Of a stretch of DNA of 64,000 bases, positions 62,150-64,000 are shown one piece after another. The notes under the pieces were generated by a model that ran no database searches, was not told the DNA's origin, and saw nothing but the letters and a program-made list of their open reading frames with translations. The position numbers were made by a program, and so were the translations under genes. Source of the stretch: Sthenelais limicola (Eukaryota > Annelida > Polychaeta > Phyllodocida > Sigalionidae); the NCBI GenBank assembly GCA_942159475.1, contig OW804096.1:18376906-18440905 (forward strand), in the 5' to 3' direction. How positions within the stretch are numbered: position 1 is the first letter of the stretch; each line of letters starts with the position of its first letter.

Positions 62150-62632
62150 ATCTCCCTTAATCTCTCCCTGTCCGCCTCTCCCTCCCTCTCTCTCTCTTTC
62201 TCCCCTACCCCTCGTTTCTCCTCCTCTCCTAGCTCCCTCCCCCTCCCTCTCTATCTCTCTTCGTCCCCCCTCTCCCCTCTCGCCCCCCCCCCCCCCTCCT
62301 GCCCTTCATATAACCTTCAATGTGTTGATAAGTGCGTAAAGCAACCAATCTCACTCACTCACTCACTCACTCTCCCCCTCTTTTCCTCTCTTTCTCTAAC
62401 CTCTCCCCCTCCCTCTCTCTGTCTCCGTCTCTCTCTCCCTTCCTTCGCCTATTCTCTCCTTCTCTCTCCTCTCCCCCCTCTATTCCCTCTCCCCTCTCTC
62501 TCCATTCCATCGCCTCCTCTCTTTCTCCCCGTCCTCCCTTCTCCCCCCTCCCTCTCCATTCCATGACCTCCTCTCTTTCTCCCCTCTCCCCTCCCTCTCC
62601 CTTCCATCGCCCCCCCCCCCCCCCACCTTAGC
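62150..62632. repeat. CT/C-rich tract
   Basis: Pyrimidine tract in two halves around a 60-bp non-repeat island (62301-62360), with C runs at 62283-62296 and 62611-62625. The second half has a CTCTCCATTCCATCGCCTCC recurrence of about 60 bp. Confidence 0.92.
62301..62360 (-). repeat. Inverted copy of the 82-bp repeat at 62.9 kb
   Basis: GCCCTTCATATAACCTTCAA and GCGTAAAGCAACCAATCTCA are the inverse complement of the unit at 62921-63080, embedded between two CT tracts. Confidence 0.85.
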
Positions 62633-62920
62633 TTAGTCATTGAGGAATGCGTTCCTATTAATCACCTCTGTATCAATACCATCTCACCAAACCCAGATAT
62701 GTCGGTAGATGTAGGACGTAATCGTGTACCTAATGTATGTAAATAACTCAATCATGGCTGCCATAGCCCCAATACAGGGTCACATTGTGTAACGATAACA
62801 CAAATTAACCAGTTGAAGAAAGCCATATTCTTCTATAACTGCGCCCCAATGTCTGGGAGTTGACCCATGAGCTTAGATACTCACAGAATTTCTTTAGGAA
62901 TCATTCTACATATCAAATTG
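62633..62920. other. Unique spacer between inverted repeats
   Basis: Nothing recognised. Confidence 0.3.
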
Positions 62921-63080
62921 GAGTGAGATTGGTTGCTTTACGCCCTTATCAACACATTTAATATGGTTATATCAAGGGCGGGAGAGCTTAGAGGGAGTGC
63001 GTGAGTGAGATTGGTTGCTTTACGCCCTTATCAACACATTTAATATGGTTATATCAAGGGCAGGAGAGCTGAGAGGGAGG
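62921..63080 (+). repeat. 82-bp tandem duplication
   Basis: Two units starting GAGTGAGATTGGTTGCTTTA (62921 and 63003), then TCAACACATTTAATATGGTT and TATCAAGGGC(G/A)GGAGAG. They differ at only a few positions and are inverted relative to 62301-62360. Confidence 0.93.
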
Positions 63081-63339
63081 CAGTTTATGATCATACCCAG
63101 GAAATAGAGATAGAGAAGAAGGTAGAGAGAGAGACAGAAAAGAGACAGAAAGGCACTTTATGGTCTTACCCAGGACCGTTATGAAAATCGGAGGCATTCC
63201 ACAGAATCTACAGACAATTTAGAGTAATTTATCTTCCTCCAAGCCATGTTTCCTGTTTTGAGTCTATATCTAGGACAAATATTACCTAACGTATCTGTTT
63301 ATCCACTCAATCGATACAGCCTAATAGTGTTCGTCGCAA
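63081..63339. other. Purine-rich patch and unique sequence
   Basis: GA-rich at 63100-63150, then ordinary sequence. Nothing recognised. Confidence 0.35.
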
Positions 63340-63560
63340 TTTGATATTTATCAGTTTTCTTTCCCAATGATCGCCTTGTAGGAATATTCTCATTTTTGGT
63401 GTGTTTAGCATGCTAAACACACCAACAATGAGAATATTCCTCACTCTTTGCACTCTTCGTCTATAAATACATAACAGACTGTATTGACTATATCTAGGCC
63501 TTTTAATATGATATATATAGGGAGTATACGTTCTACTTTACTAGTGATCTTTGTTCAAAT
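63340..63560 (-). mobile_element. Rearranged MITE-C fragment
   Basis: GGAATATTCTCATTTTTGGT at 63381, TATAAATACATAACAGACTG at 63463 and TTCTACTTTACTAGTGATCT at 63530 follow the order of MITE-C interior (compare 10620-10780 and 55220-55380). Ends are missing. Confidence 0.55.
63380..63441. repeat. 62-bp near-perfect palindrome
   Basis: Arms AGGAATATTCTCATTTTTGG and TGTGTTTAGC versus GCTAAACACACCAACAATGA and GAATATTCCT differ at one position, with two bases at the centre (GCATGC). It extends a MITE-C motif into a full hairpin. Confidence 0.95.
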
Positions 63561-64000
63561 ATAAAACAAAATCTGATCCTTTTGAATATGATGCAAGGAT
63601 CTTTTGGAGAATTGAGATGATCCCCATGGTGTTTTCTTCTGACAGATGCTCATATTATATCATAAAAGGGCTAAGGCACCACCCCCATTACAATTCCGAG
63701 CTTCTTTATATTTACAATACAATATTTTCTGACTTGCCATATGGTGATATTGTATTGTATCAGGGGTAAGGGACCACCACCATTGTGGAACCACATGGAG
63801 ACAAGCCTGGAGCCTGGGTGTAAGACAAGTAGACTAATTGTGGGCTTGTGCGGGGTGCCTCACAGGTGCAGGAGGTAATGTGGGGAGGGGCTGTATGATC
63901 CAACACCTGCTGTACCGCACTGCTGATGGCCTGGGGGGAGGGAACAGGTAGGGGGAGAAGGGAGAGACAGAGGAGTGATAGAAGTAGAGAGATCGAGATT
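63561..64000. other. Unique stretch to window end
   Basis: A 72-codon ORF (63551-63769) without a recognisable domain; GA-rich text in the last 40 bases. Nothing else. Confidence 0.35.

Noticed and set aside
1..64000. Integrated viral sequence, transposase or reverse transcriptase gene
   Set aside because: No ORF shows polymerase, integrase, capsid or DDE-type motifs; open frames outside 45582-50759 are short or low-complexity.

Overview
This is a piece of a eukaryotic, almost certainly metazoan, nuclear genome. The one gene I can support has an intron-style splice acceptor upstream and a consensus splice donor at its stop codon. The rest is crowded with short non-autonomous DNA transposons, minisatellites and long CT/GA tracts, and one 200-base run of N marks an assembly gap. 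A repeat-rich marine invertebrate (mollusc, annelid, brachiopod, lancelet or similar) would fit, but the sequence alone does not let me name the species. There are no operons, ribosome binding sites, CRISPR arrays or recognisable viral genes.

The only convincing protein-coding region is 45582-50759 (+). It is an uninterrupted 1725-codon exon for a very serine-rich, probably disordered protein with acidic and basic blocks and possible protein phosphatase 1 docking motifs (RVSF at 982-985, KGILQ at 1058-1062). Its 5' end, including acceptor, 5' UTR and start codon, is tandemly duplicated 176 bp upstream. Its stop codon overlaps a perfect GTAAGT donor, so the protein may continue in a later exon.

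Three transposon families account for much of the rest. MITE-A (about 235-245 bp, terminal inverted repeats starting TATGGGTCAG, TA target) has about 38 full or partial copies and at least three subfamilies (A1, A2, A3). MITE-B (about 350 bp when complete, ends AATAGGGGA) and MITE-C (about 410 bp, ends ATGTGATGTGTTTC) are rarer. Several copies sit inside one another, giving a readable order of insertion. For MITE-A, strand '+' here means the orientation that starts TIR-GGCAGCTGTACACA. A 56-bp minisatellite unit recurs at eight places in both orientations and seems to be carried by a larger mobile unit.

Layout: 0.3-5.7 kb, tandem arrays (27-bp, about 35-bp and 86-bp units); 5.9-16.2 kb, dense MITE-A plus pyrimidine tracts; 16.2-20.4 kb, pyrimidine tracts, 111-, 31- and 81-bp arrays and the gap; 20.7-44.6 kb, MITEs, retroelement 3' ends and 56-bp arrays; 44.6-53.4 kb, a MITE-A-free interval holding the gene, a large double hairpin and a tRNA-like sequence; 53.4-64 kb, MITEs, 52- and 33-bp arrays, GA/CT tracts and foldback elements. 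No transposase or reverse transcriptase gene was recognised, so any mobilising enzyme must lie elsewhere.
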